Below are positions 37,072 to 47,027 of a DNA stretch of 64,000 bases, piece by piece (position 1 is the stretch's first letter; every line of letters begins with the position of its first letter). This stretch comes from an uncultured Treponema sp. (GTDB lineage: Bacteria; Spirochaetota; Spirochaetia; Treponematales; Treponemataceae). The stretch is from positions 1 through 64,000 of the forward strand of contig CAMVHR010000010.1 of the NCBI GenBank assembly GCA_947167345.1. Direction: 5' to 3'. The notes beneath the pieces were generated by a model, which searched no databases, was not told the DNA's origin, and saw nothing but the letters and a program-made list of their open reading frames with translations. The translations under genes and the position numbers were made by a program.

Positions 37072-39519
37072 TTAAAGCCTTTGTACAGCTTCTTTCTTGT
37101 ATGGGTTTGAATCCGTCACCCCACCTATTACAGCAATGACATCGTTTGTGTCTTTAAGCATTTCTGTAGGAATAACGTTTCCTTCAATCTTCTTGCCGTT
37201 TACGGTAATCGAGTGAATGCCCCTGCATTTATGCTCAGGATTTTGTATCTTGATGTTAAGAATCTTGCCTCTGAAACGCCTTTGTACTGTAAAGCCATCC
37301 CAGCTGTCAGGAATGCACGGATCTATCATCATTCCTTCATACTGCGGGCGGATGCCAAGAATATATTGCGTAAGGCTGTAGTATGACCAGGTTGCCGCAC
37401 CCGAAAGCCATGATACCCTTGTGTTGCCGGCTCTTGGACTGAATATTGAATATGTTGTCTGTCCCTGTACATAAGGCTCGCTCTGCCTGATTTCTGCCTT
37501 GTCATTGTAGGCCGCAGGAAGTGCAGCCTTGCAGTATTCATAAGCCCTGTTACCATTGCCCATAAGACATTCTGCAATTATGCCCCAGCCTTGTGTGTGG
37601 TTGAATATGCCCGCGTTTTCCTTGATTCCAGGATTGAACACAACAGCACGCATTACGTCTACGCTTGTCTTTTCAAACGGAGGCATGCAGAGCATGAGAC
37701 CATAAGGTGTTGCAAGCTTTTCTTTTACGGTCTGCATGCATTTTTGTGCCTGTTCTGGTGTTGCAGCCTGTGACAGAACCGACCATACCTGTGTGTTAAA
37801 GTATACCTGACCTTCTTCGTAAGTCTTTGTTCCGTATACAGTTCCGTCTTCTCCTATAGCCCAAATCCACCAGTTGCCGTCCCAGCATTTTTTCTGTATG
37901 GCTTTATCCAATGAGTCGCGGATGCCCAAAGCCCATTCTTTTTCACTGGATTTGCCAAGTCTTTCTGAAATGTCTGCATAGGTAGTAAGTCCCAGCCTTA
38001 ACTGAAAAGCAACAAAGAGACTTTCACCATGATAGCCCAGTTTTAGACAGTCGTTCCAGTCTGCAAGCAGTCCGCATGGAAGGTCATTCTTTCCCATGTG
38101 GTTAAGGTTAAAGAGCAGAGCCTGTTTTAAATGCCCGTATACAGTGGCTTCACCCTTGTCTGCATAAGGAACAACCTTGTTGTACAGTTCAAATTTTCCA
38201 CTTTCGGCAATATACGCTGGTACGGCATTAAAGAACCACAAGCAGTCGTCAGAACGGTATTCTTCTTCTTTCGGGGCTTTTTCGTGCCCTGCATTGTGAT
38301 CTGTGCGAATTACAGGAATTGCACCACCGTTTGATACTTGTCCAGAAAGCATTCTTATCATGCGTCCTTCTGCTTCTTCTGGAATTGCGGCTGATATTCC
38401 AAGAATGTCCTGTACGGAATCCCGGAATCCCAGACCGTCTCGCTCTCCGTTATAGACGAGAGACGCTGCCCGGCTCCATGCGAATGTGATTATGCAGTTG
38501 TAAAGTCCCCACATGTTTATTGTGTGGTTTATGTCTGCATCAGGTGTGTTTACAATAAAGCTGTCAAGTTTTGAATGCCAGCTCTTCTTAAGTTTTAAAA
38601 GTTCTTCATCTGCTTTTGCAATGCTTCCGAATTCAGATATTGCCTTTTTTCCGTAAGTTTGTGCGCTGCCAATGCCCAGCATTATCATTATTTCTTTTGA
38701 TTCTCCGGGATTAAGCGTTATGTCTGCCTGCAAGGTTCCGCAGCCTGAATCTCCATAAGCATTTGAATTTGTACATTTTCCTTCAATTACGACCTTAGGC
38801 TCTTTATAGCTTCCGTATGTTCCAATAAAAGATGTCCTGTCAGTATCATAACCTGTTGTATCTGCTCCAATAAGAGTCATCCATTCGTTCATAGGAACGT
38901 CACCGCCCACCTGAACTTTTTGGTCTGGATTCTGCTTAAGAAAGTTGTCGTGAATTGATATGCCTAAGATGTTATCCTTAAATTCACCTTTCGTGATGAA
39001 AAGTGAATACTGAAGGTTTACTTGATCCTGTTCCGTTGACCACTGGTTTGAAAACTCACAATAGCTGAATGTGCGCAGCTTGCGTACACGGTCTGTTGTA
39101 TTTGTCAACTTAAGGCGCCAGTATTCGAATGTCTGGCCGAGAGGAACATAATATGTCGTCTCTGATGTAATGCCTGAATAAGATGACGTAATTTTTGTGT
39201 ATGCAGTACCGTGGCGGCACTCGCTTTTGTACTGGTCAAGTTTTTTTCCTACAGGCTGCCATGATGCAGACCAATAGTCATTTGTTTCTTCATCCCTAAT
39301 GTAAAAATAGCGTCCGGGCTGATCCATGGGAACTGCATTAAAACGAAGCCGCATAAAGCGTCCGCGAGCTCCAGACTTATAAAAGCCGTAACCTCCGGCA
39401 TTGTTGCTTATTACAGCTCCGTATTCCGTAGAGCCAAGGTAATTGCTCCACGACTGTGGAGTATCAGGGCGTGTAATTACATATTCTTTATTTTCATCAT
39501 CAAAAAAGCCGTAGTTCAT
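37072..39519 (-). CDS. GH94 cellobiose/cellodextrin phosphorylase
   Basis: YGFFDDENKEYVITRPDTPQSWSNYLGSTEYGAVISNNAGGYGF; GLGFRDSVQDIL; GLLADWNDCLKLGYHGES. Confidence 0.92.
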   Translation of the reverse strand: MNYGFFDDENKEYVITRPDTPQSWSNYLGSTEYGAVISNNAGGYGFYKSGARGRFMRLRFNAVPMDQPGRYFYIRDEETNDYWSASWQPVGKKLDQYKSECRHGTAYTKITSSYSGITSETTYYVPLGQTFEYWRLKLTNTTDRVRKLRTFSYCEFSNQWSTEQDQVNLQYSLFITKGEFKDNILGISIHDNFLKQNPDQKVQVGGDVPMNEWMTLIGADTTGYDTDRTSFIGTYGSYKEPKVVIEGKCTNSNAYGDSGCGTLQADITLNPGESKEIMIMLGIGSAQTYGKKAISEFGSIAKADEELLKLKKSWHSKLDSFIVNTPDADINHTINMWGLYNCIITFAWSRAASLVYNGERDGLGFRDSVQDILGISAAIPEEAEGRMIRMLSGQVSNGGAIPVIRTDHNAGHEKAPKEEEYRSDDCLWFFNAVPAYIAESGKFELYNKVVPYADKGEATVYGHLKQALLFNLNHMGKNDLPCGLLADWNDCLKLGYHGESLFVAFQLRLGLTTYADISERLGKSSEKEWALGIRDSLDKAIQKKCWDGNWWIWAIGEDGTVYGTKTYEEGQVYFNTQVWSVLSQAATPEQAQKCMQTVKEKLATPYGLMLCMPPFEKTSVDVMRAVVFNPGIKENAGIFNHTQGWGIIAECLMGNGNRAYEYCKAALPAAYNDKAEIRQSEPYVQGQTTYSIFSPRAGNTRVSWLSGAATWSYYSLTQYILGIRPQYEGMMIDPCIPDSWDGFTVQRRFRGKILNIKIQNPEHKCRGIHSITVNGKKIEGNVIPTEMLKDTNDVIAVIGGVTDSNPYKKEAVQRL

Positions 39520-39632
39520 TTTAATCCTCTTAATAAATAAAGAATAGTTTATAATGCTTTCTTTGTCTACAATGGGTACAAAGTAACATTTTCTTCATTA
39601 AAGTTGTTGTTATGTGTATGAATATGATTTCT

Positions 39633-39962
39633 ATGGCAAAAAAAGCATGCATTCTATTTGTTTGCTGCCTTTTGCTTGCAGGATGCAAAAGCGCAGCAAA
39701 ATCTGAACAGCCTGTTGCAGAACATTCCATGAGGACTGTAATTGTATCTTTGGAACACGAAATGTCTGATGCCGAAGTTGAAAGCCTTGCCGCTGATTAC
39801 GGGCTGAATGTTTTATATAATTACAGCTCGCTTAATATGTGCGCCCTTGCTTCTCCGAAGGATCTGTCGGAGAAGCAGCTTATAGAGCTTATGGACAGAC
39901 TTACCGTCGACAGCCGTGTACTGAGCGTAGATCGAGACTATATCATGCACGCTGACCAATAA
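39633..39962 (+). CDS. Small lipoprotein resembling a stand-alone inhibitor I9 propeptide
   Basis: Lipobox CLLLAGCKS; MRTVIVSLEHEMSDAEVESLAADYGLNVLYNYSSLNMCALASPKDLSEKQLIELMDRLTVDSRVLSVDRDYIMHAD. Confidence 0.6.
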   Translation: MAKKACILFVCCLLLAGCKSAAKSEQPVAEHSMRTVIVSLEHEMSDAEVESLAADYGLNVLYNYSSLNMCALASPKDLSEKQLIELMDRLTVDSRVLSVDRDYIMHADQ

Positions 39963-40701
39963 AATAAGTAGTCATCTTTCCTTTTCCCTTTACTTCTACT
40001 TCAACACTGTCACCGTATGAGAAAGTATTTTTTGTCTGCGCATAGGTTGCTTCGCTTACATGAATCTTCATAGGCATTCCGGTACTTTCCATGCGGCTTG
40101 CTACGTTTACTGTATCGCCCCAAATGTCGTAGATGAATTTTGACTTGCCGATTACACCAGCCACAAGGTCTCCGCTATTTATGCCTATGCGAATTTGAAT
40201 GTTTGATTCCCATGTTTTGTTAAACTCTTCTACATCCTCAATAAGTCCCTGTGCAAAACGAAGCATTTTTTCTACGCTTCTTTCAGAGTTTTCTTCGCTC
40301 AGACCTGTTGCTGCCATATATGCATCGCCTATCGTCTTGATTTTTTCGATGCCTTCGATTTTTGCCCTTTCATCGAATTTCGATACAAGTCCGTTCAGCA
40401 TGGTAACTACATTTTCAGCTGTCATTGTACCACTCATTTTTGTAAAGCCTACTATGTCAGTAAAAAGCACTGTAGCATTATGATATTTTTTTGCTATAGT
40501 ACGATCAGGATGTTCCGTAAGTTCTGCCGCGACTTCTTTTGGCAGTATGTTCAAAAGAAGACTTTCGGCCTTTTCATTTGCGACTTTCAGTTCCTTGGTT
40601 CTGTCTTCTACCTTCTTCTCAAGCACAATCATGATTGATGTAATGGTCATGCCGGGAAGTCCGTCTGATGTGTCCCAGTTTTTCTGTACAAAATCGTCCA
40701 T
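39943..40701 (-). CDS. Class III adenylate/guanylate cyclase, apparently N-terminally rearranged
   Basis: ATVLFTDIVGFTKMSGTM, IGDAYMAATGL, GINSGDLVAGVIGKSKFIYDIWGDTVNVASRMES. Confidence 0.88.
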   Translation of the reverse strand: MDDFVQKNWDTSDGLPGMTITSIMIVLEKKVEDRTKELKVANEKAESLLLNILPKEVAAELTEHPDRTIAKKYHNATVLFTDIVGFTKMSGTMTAENVVTMLNGLVSKFDERAKIEGIEKIKTIGDAYMAATGLSEENSERSVEKMLRFAQGLIEDVEEFNKTWESNIQIRIGINSGDLVAGVIGKSKFIYDIWGDTVNVASRMESTGMPMKIHVSEATYAQTKNTFSYGDSVEVEVKGKGKMTTYFIGQRA

Positions 40702-40773
40702 AAATATGGGATATTTTTTAATTTTTGCATATTTATAGAAAATATATTGCTACTGGTTAATAAAAATGCAATA

Positions 40774-42051
40774 ATGGAAAACATGAATACTTTTCCATTA
40801 ACACACGAGCAGCTTTTGGAGCTTGTAAAGAAATATCCTACTCCGTTCTACCTTTATGACGAGCAGGGAATAAGAGACAACATGCATTATTTTAAAAATG
40901 CATTCAGTATTTTTCCTGAGTTCAGGGAATATTTTGCTGTAAAGGCACTGCCAAATCCTTATATCCTGAAAATCCTTAAAAGCGAGGGTGTAGGTGGTGA
41001 CTGTTCCAGCTTGCCGGAGCTTATCCTGTGCGATAAGGCTGGCATTTCTGGCAAGGGAGTAATGTTTACCAGTAACGAAACACCTGCCGAAGAATATGTT
41101 TATGCGTATGAACATGGTGACATAATAAACCTTGATGACATTACACATATAGAATTCCTTAAAAATGCCCTTGGAGGAAAACTTCCAGATACCATTTGCT
41201 TCCGCTATAATCCAGGCCCTTTGAAGGAAGGCGGAAATGCCATTATCGGAAAGCCTGAAGAAGCTAAATACGGACTTACACACGAACAGATGATTGAAGC
41301 TTATAAAATCTGCAAGGCTGAGGGGGTAAAGCATTTTGGCTTGCATACTATGGTTGCAAGCAACGAGTTGAATCCTGACTTTTTTGTAGATACAGCTCAT
41401 CTTGTGTTTGACCTTGTTCTTGAAATTCAGAAAAAAGTTGGTGTAAACATTGAGTTCGTAGACTTGGGCGGAGGTGTAGGAATTCCTTATAAGCCTGGAC
41501 AGAAAAAAGTAGACCTTGAATATGTAGCACGTGAAATCCGCAAACTGTACGACAGCATGATTGTTCCAGCAGGTCTTGATCCTCTTGCAATCTGCTTTGA
41601 GTGTGGTCGTCCTATTACAGGACCTTACGGATGGCTTGTTACAAAGGCTATTCACAAAAAGCACATCTACCGCGAGTACATAGGATGTGACGCAAGTATG
41701 GCAGATTTGATGCGTCCAGGCATGTACGGGGCATATCATGAAGTTACGGTAAGCGGCAAGGAGAATGCACCTAAAAACTGCGTGTATGACGTTGTAGGAA
41801 GTTTGTGCGAAAACTGCGACAAGTTTGCCGTACAAAGAGAGCTACCGGAAATCGACATTGGTGACTTGCTCATAATACATGATGCGGGAGCTCACGGTCG
41901 TTCCATGGGATTCAACTATAACGGCAAGCTTCGTGCAGGAGAGCTTTTAAAACGCTGTGACGGCAGCATCGTTCAGATCCGCCGCCGCGAGACAATAGAA
42001 GACTATTTTGCTACTCTGGACTTTACAGCCCTCACTGACGGTTCATGGTAA
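40774..42051 (+). CDS. lysA: Diaminopimelate decarboxylase
   Basis: TPFYLYDEQGIRDNM, YFAVKALPNPYIL, VDLGGGVGIPY, FECGRPITGPYGW, CENCDKF. Confidence 0.85.
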   Translation: MENMNTFPLTHEQLLELVKKYPTPFYLYDEQGIRDNMHYFKNAFSIFPEFREYFAVKALPNPYILKILKSEGVGGDCSSLPELILCDKAGISGKGVMFTSNETPAEEYVYAYEHGDIINLDDITHIEFLKNALGGKLPDTICFRYNPGPLKEGGNAIIGKPEEAKYGLTHEQMIEAYKICKAEGVKHFGLHTMVASNELNPDFFVDTAHLVFDLVLEIQKKVGVNIEFVDLGGGVGIPYKPGQKKVDLEYVAREIRKLYDSMIVPAGLDPLAICFECGRPITGPYGWLVTKAIHKKHIYREYIGCDASMADLMRPGMYGAYHEVTVSGKENAPKNCVYDVVGSLCENCDKFAVQRELPEIDIGDLLIIHDAGAHGRSMGFNYNGKLRAGELLKRCDGSIVQIRRRETIEDYFATLDFTALTDGSW

Positions 42052-43717
42052 GCTGACCGGCGATGGAGAAACATCTGTCGCCGATTTTTTCTATCTGGCG
42101 GACTAAGTCCATGTACAGAAGTTCCGCCTTTACGTTTGCACCGTCTTCAAGCCTGTTTCTTGCAACTTTCTTAAGGGCTTTTCGTTCTGCATCAATAGAA
42201 TCTTCCAGTTCCTTTGCAAATTCCATCTGAAGTTCTGTAAGATTCTTGTCTATGTTCTTGTAAACAAACTGCAAAAGCTGCCTTACAAGCTCCAGATAAG
42301 GGAGCAGTCTGTTAAAATCCTCCTGAGGATAAACATACTGCTTTTCATTCATTCTCTTGATATATACGCCGATGCTCAGACAGTCGTCCGAAAGGCTTTC
42401 TAGCTCGCTTGTAATCTGGATGAGCATGTTTATCGTGTCGTTCTGGCGGTTGTCAACATCGAGTTGCTCGCACTTGATAAGATAATTTACCAGCTGCTCA
42501 TGCATCTGATCCATAAAGTTTTCTTCATTTACAAGATTGCCGTAATGGTCTGCAATGAATCTTCCTGAACGGTCTGTAAAGCCATACTGCAGGCGGTCGA
42601 ACATCTGTACTCCTATGTCGGCCATATGGCTTACTTCGTTTTGAGCAGTAATGATGTATGTCATTGGAGAATTACGCATTGGCGATTCTGGAAATTCCAG
42701 CTTGTATTCGTCAGAAAGCTTTGAAGGATCGTCCTTTACGAGTTTTAGCATGAGTGATGCAATTTGTTTTGTCCATGGAAGGAAAAGAAGGTTTCCGATG
42801 ACTTTGAGCAATGTGTGCAGCATTGCAATGTGAATGACTATGTTGCTTTGTACAGTTCCAGGAACAATGAAATCTACCAAAGTTGTGAAAGGCTTTAACA
42901 GCATGAGGGCAAGCAGGGCATTAAAACAGTTGAACAGAACGTGTACGAGCGAAGCCCTCTTTGCATTCGCATTTGCACCGAATGAAGCCATGATTGAATC
43001 TATTGTTGAGCCAATATTGCTTCCTATTACGATTGCTGCCGACAGCATCCAGATGAACTGTCCGTTTTCGCCTGTCGTAACGTTGTAAGCCATAGTAATT
43101 ACGATAGCAGTCATTGCAGAAGATGAATGCATGAGTGCCGTAAGGATAATGCCGATTACAAATCCTACCGGTATGCTCATGAATCCGATGTTCTGGATAG
43201 CCGGCATCATTTTTTCTATGTACGGGTTGCTGGAAAGGGCTGCTGAAAGCCATCCAAGGGCAATGAACAAAAGCCCAAAGCCCATGATTGCCTGTCCAAA
43301 GCCTTCCTTGTGCCATTTTTTTATTGTTGTAAGCAGATAGCCCACTCCAAAAATAGGGATGGCGAACACTTCCATCTTAAAGTTAAATCCGAATACTGCG
43401 ACAATCCATGCAGTTATTGTTGTTCCTATGTTCGCTCCAAAAATGACAGGAATTGACTGTTCTAGTGTTATCAATCCAGCATTGACGAATGTTATTACCA
43501 TGACGGTTGTTGCACCAGATGACTGGATAATCATTGTCAAAAGACAACCTGTAATAAGTGCCGTAAAGCGATTTCCTGTCATAAAGTGGAGAGCAGCCTT
43601 AAGCTTTTCTCCTGCCGATTTTTGAATGCCGTCGCTCATCAGCTTCATGCCGTAAAGAAGAAAGCACAGGCTTCCGGCAATATTTAGGATTGTTGCTATA
43701 ATGGAAGTAACGCTCAT
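42032..43717 (-). CDS. Na/Pi-cotransporter family protein with PhoU-like C-terminus
   Basis: LLYGMKLMSDGIQKSAGEKLK, IQSSGATTVMVITFVNAG, MHSSSAMTAIV. Confidence 0.9.
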   Translation of the reverse strand: MSVTSIIATILNIAGSLCFLLYGMKLMSDGIQKSAGEKLKAALHFMTGNRFTALITGCLLTMIIQSSGATTVMVITFVNAGLITLEQSIPVIFGANIGTTITAWIVAVFGFNFKMEVFAIPIFGVGYLLTTIKKWHKEGFGQAIMGFGLLFIALGWLSAALSSNPYIEKMMPAIQNIGFMSIPVGFVIGIILTALMHSSSAMTAIVITMAYNVTTGENGQFIWMLSAAIVIGSNIGSTIDSIMASFGANANAKRASLVHVLFNCFNALLALMLLKPFTTLVDFIVPGTVQSNIVIHIAMLHTLLKVIGNLLFLPWTKQIASLMLKLVKDDPSKLSDEYKLEFPESPMRNSPMTYIITAQNEVSHMADIGVQMFDRLQYGFTDRSGRFIADHYGNLVNEENFMDQMHEQLVNYLIKCEQLDVDNRQNDTINMLIQITSELESLSDDCLSIGVYIKRMNEKQYVYPQEDFNRLLPYLELVRQLLQFVYKNIDKNLTELQMEFAKELEDSIDAERKALKKVARNRLEDGANVKAELLYMDLVRQIEKIGDRCFSIAGQLTMNRQ

Positions 43718-43786
43718 AATGCCCCTAGTATAGAGTAAATGGGTATAAATTGTAAGTGGAAAGGCATAAAAAAGTTTTGTAAATGC

Positions 43787-45229
43787 CTAGTTTTTCCAGA
43801 ATGACGGAAAGAACATTATTATCATTGTGTAAATTTCCAGTCGTCCTGTCAGCATGACAAAACTGTACCACCATTTTATGGCATCAGGCAGCCAGCCATA
43901 ATTGCATGATGGTCCAAGCTTGTTGAATGCAGGACCATAATTACCAACCATGCTGGCAGAAGCCGTAAATGACGTGAATATGTCTATGCCTGCCAGTGCC
44001 GTTATGAATGTAGAAATCAGTACCAGTGCCATGTATGCAAACAGAAACGCCGTAACGTTGAAAACTACATCCTTGCGGCCTGCCCTGCGGTTCAATCTTA
44101 TGGAAAAAATTCCGTGCGGATGCAACATCCTTTTTACTTCGTTTAAAAGCTGTTTTGCTACAATGGTAATTCGTATGACTTTAATTCCTCCAGATGTAGA
44201 GCCAGAAGAACCTCCTATGAAAAACAGCATGAAGATGAGTACCTGGCTTGCAGGATGCCACAGAGTATAGTCTGTTGTTGCAAAGCCTGTCGTTGTTATG
44301 AGTGACAGCACTTGGAACGCAGAATAGCGCAGAGAACGCATGACGGAACCATAGCTTGAAAGCTCAATGAACGTTATTGCAATCACTATTGCAATGATAA
44401 GTGAGATGTAGACTTTTAGCTCAGAATCTTTTTTTATGTCGTTTATTTTGCCTGTAAAAAGATAATAATACAACGAAAAGTTTACTCCGGCACAGAACAT
44501 AAAGAATGTAAGAATCCAGTCTATTGCCGCACTGTCAAATCCTGCAATGCTTGCATTTTTTGTAGAGAAACCTCCAGTTCCGAGTGTAGCAAACGCATGG
44601 CTTAAAGCATCAATAAAATCCATGCCTGCAATCTTAAGGAGCAAAGTTTCTGCAACTGTAAGACTAAAATATAAAATCCAAAGAATTTTTGCCGTGTTTG
44701 TGATTTTTGGCGTAAGCTTGCCTTTTTCGGGACCTGTTGTTTCTGCCTTTATAAGCTGAAAACCCCCTACACCCATGATCGGAAGCAGTGCCACAGTAAG
44801 GGCTACAATACCCATGCCTCCAAGCCAGTGAGTTTCGCACCGCCACAGGTTTATGCTTCGTGGTAGTGTTTCTATGTCGCTTAAGATTGTTGCCCCTGTG
44901 GTAGAAAAGCCGCTAGTGCTTTCAAAGACAGCATCTGCAAGATGCGGAATTGCACCACTTGCATAAAGAGGAATTGCACTGAAAAGACTTGCCGATATCC
45001 ATGCAAGGGCAACTACAATGAATGAACTGCGGCTGTTGAGCCGTATCTTCTTTTTTCTTCCTGCAAGAATGAATGTTGCTGCAAGAACAATGCTTGCAGC
45101 CATAGGAATGAGGAACGAAGGCAATACATGATATTCCCTGCATGCAAGGGCTGTAAGGACTGGAACAATGAATGTACAGCCGACAATTCCGTTTATGGCA
45201 AAAACAATACGTATAACTGTAAAAAACAT
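43787..45229 (-). CDS. trkH: Potassium uptake protein TrkH/KtrB family
   Basis: FESTSGFSTTGATI, WLGGMGIV, ALSHAFATLGTGGFSTKN, FIGGSSGSTSGGIKV; ATG 45229 avoids overlap with trkA. Confidence 0.9.
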   Translation of the reverse strand: MFFTVIRIVFAINGIVGCTFIVPVLTALACREYHVLPSFLIPMAASIVLAATFILAGRKKKIRLNSRSSFIVVALAWISASLFSAIPLYASGAIPHLADAVFESTSGFSTTGATILSDIETLPRSINLWRCETHWLGGMGIVALTVALLPIMGVGGFQLIKAETTGPEKGKLTPKITNTAKILWILYFSLTVAETLLLKIAGMDFIDALSHAFATLGTGGFSTKNASIAGFDSAAIDWILTFFMFCAGVNFSLYYYLFTGKINDIKKDSELKVYISLIIAIVIAITFIELSSYGSVMRSLRYSAFQVLSLITTTGFATTDYTLWHPASQVLIFMLFFIGGSSGSTSGGIKVIRITIVAKQLLNEVKRMLHPHGIFSIRLNRRAGRKDVVFNVTAFLFAYMALVLISTFITALAGIDIFTSFTASASMVGNYGPAFNKLGPSCNYGWLPDAIKWWYSFVMLTGRLEIYTMIIMFFPSFWKN

Positions 45230-45239
45230 TATGTCAACC

Positions 45240-46676
45240 TCAAACAGCACCACTGAATTTTTCAAGAATCTTTTTATCACCAGCCTTTTCTATAAGGACA
45301 AGGTGATCTTTTGCCGCAAGAACCGTATTTCCTCCAGGCAGCTCGTAATCCATCTGTCCGTGCTTTCGTACAAGAAGCATTAGGTATTCTCCAGGACTTG
45401 CAATGTCTTTAAGAGCCTTGCCGTTGAATTTGCTTGATTCCTGAAGGTCACATTCTACAATTTCAAAAGAACCGTCCGATACTGTATGAATGCCCTTTAC
45501 ATTCTTGCCCTTTAGGTGGCTCATTATGCTGTCTACGATTGTGTCTCGTAAAGGTATAGGCACTTCTACACCAAGCTTTCTTGCAATGTCTGCAAAAGCA
45601 GAGTGCGCAACCAAAGATATTGTTTTCTGCACACCGATAGATTCCATGTAGGCAGAAATGACCATGTTCATTTCATGATTATGGGTTGCACAAATTACAA
45701 GGTCTGATTTGTCAAGACCTTCTTCCTGAATAAGGCCCTCATCCGTAATGTCACCGCAGAGGACTTTTGCAGAAGGAAACTTTTCACTGGCTTCCTTGCA
45801 TAAATCTTTGTCGCTGTCTACAATGACAAAGTTCTGTGCAATCTTTTTTGATGATGGAGCAAACAGTTTTTTTAAGAACGAAGTGTTGCGCTTTTCCAGA
45901 ATGTGATCTGCGACAATGGAGCCTATTCTTCCTGCCCCTACAAGTGTTATGTTTCTAAGTGCGTCAATTTTTGCACCGCTCAGTTTGAGCATTTCTTCAA
46001 TATTGTTTTTTTGTGTCAGAATGCCGATTCTGTCGCCTGCGTGAAGGATTGTGTCGCCACTCGGCAAGGAAGAACCTTCTTCCGTTTCTACGAATACGAC
46101 AATGAACTTGCTTTGTGTCAGTGTACGCAAGTTTTTGAGCGGACATCCGTCCAACTGACTTTTTTCTTCAACTTGCAGAGCCAGAAGCTCATGGTTTTCA
46201 CCAAAAGTAAAGACATCGCTTACAGCACCGTGTTCTACCGCACTGACTATAGCCTTTGCGGCTTCTACGTCAGGGTGAATCATGTAGTCAATGCCGTAAA
46301 GAGGTCGTTTTTTTCCACTGAAAGACTCGGCATGATTTTTAGCAACCCTGCTTGTATTTGTGTAATATGCGTAATTGCGTACTCGTGCTATTTTAAGGAG
46401 TGAAGGGTATACGGAATCAACCAAAGAACATGTAATCATGTTGATTTCATCATTTTCCGTGAGCGTAACAAGAGCGTCTGCCTTTGCGATTCCTGCTTCT
46501 TCAAGAGTTTCAAGATTATTGCCGTCGGCATGAATGACGTTACAGTCAAGCCTGTTGCTTGCATGTTGCACAGTATCTGCATCGTTGTCAATAAGGACAA
46601 CGTTGTTTTTTTCGTTTATAAGTCTTTTTGCCAGCTGGATTCCAGTGAATCCGGCACCGATGATAACAATGTTCAT
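45240..46676 (-). CDS. trkA: Trk potassium transporter NAD-binding subunit
   Basis: MNIVIIGAGFTGIQLAKRL...VLIDNDADTV; second RCK LVGAGRIGSIVADHI. Confidence 0.92.
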   Translation of the reverse strand: MNIVIIGAGFTGIQLAKRLINEKNNVVLIDNDADTVQHASNRLDCNVIHADGNNLETLEEAGIAKADALVTLTENDEINMITCSLVDSVYPSLLKIARVRNYAYYTNTSRVAKNHAESFSGKKRPLYGIDYMIHPDVEAAKAIVSAVEHGAVSDVFTFGENHELLALQVEEKSQLDGCPLKNLRTLTQSKFIVVFVETEEGSSLPSGDTILHAGDRIGILTQKNNIEEMLKLSGAKIDALRNITLVGAGRIGSIVADHILEKRNTSFLKKLFAPSSKKIAQNFVIVDSDKDLCKEASEKFPSAKVLCGDITDEGLIQEEGLDKSDLVICATHNHEMNMVISAYMESIGVQKTISLVAHSAFADIARKLGVEVPIPLRDTIVDSIMSHLKGKNVKGIHTVSDGSFEIVECDLQESSKFNGKALKDIASPGEYLMLLVRKHGQMDYELPGGNTVLAAKDHLVLIEKAGDKKILEKFSGAV

Positions 46677-46718
46677 GCTATTGATTATAGCATGAACATT
46701 TAGGTTTTTGTATAGATG

Positions 46719-47027
46719 CTAGCCAATAAAAAGTTCAAGAATGAACACTACTGCACAGCATACGCATGCTACAGGAAGCAGTCCTGCTCCCATAAAAGAT
46801 ATTATGATTCCTATGACGAGTGCCGCAATGCCGGCAATGGGCGATGACGTTGCCTGAACTATGGCAGGAAAAGTCATTACTGCAAGCGTAACATACGGTA
46901 CATAATATAGAAAAGATTTGACGAAAACATTTTCTATAGGCTTTCTTATGAGGGTTAGTGGCAGAATTCTTATAAGGTATGATACTGCCGCGGCAACAAG
47001 GATGTATATGTATGCGTTTCCAGACAT
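46719..47027 (-). CDS. azlD: Branched-chain amino acid exporter small subunit AzlD
   Basis: AAAVSYLIRILPLTLI...SFLYYVPYVTLAVMTFPAI; overlaps azlC. Confidence 0.85.
   Translation of the reverse strand: MSGNAYIYILVAAAVSYLIRILPLTLIRKPIENVFVKSFLYYVPYVTLAVMTFPAIVQATSSPIAGIAALVIGIIISFMGAGLLPVACVCCAVVFILELFIG

Noticed and set aside
40798-41835. 345-aa minus-strand ORF opposite lysA
   Set aside because: Cys/Phe/Tyr-rich translation typical of an antisense shadow of a well-conserved enzyme; no RBS or family resemblance.
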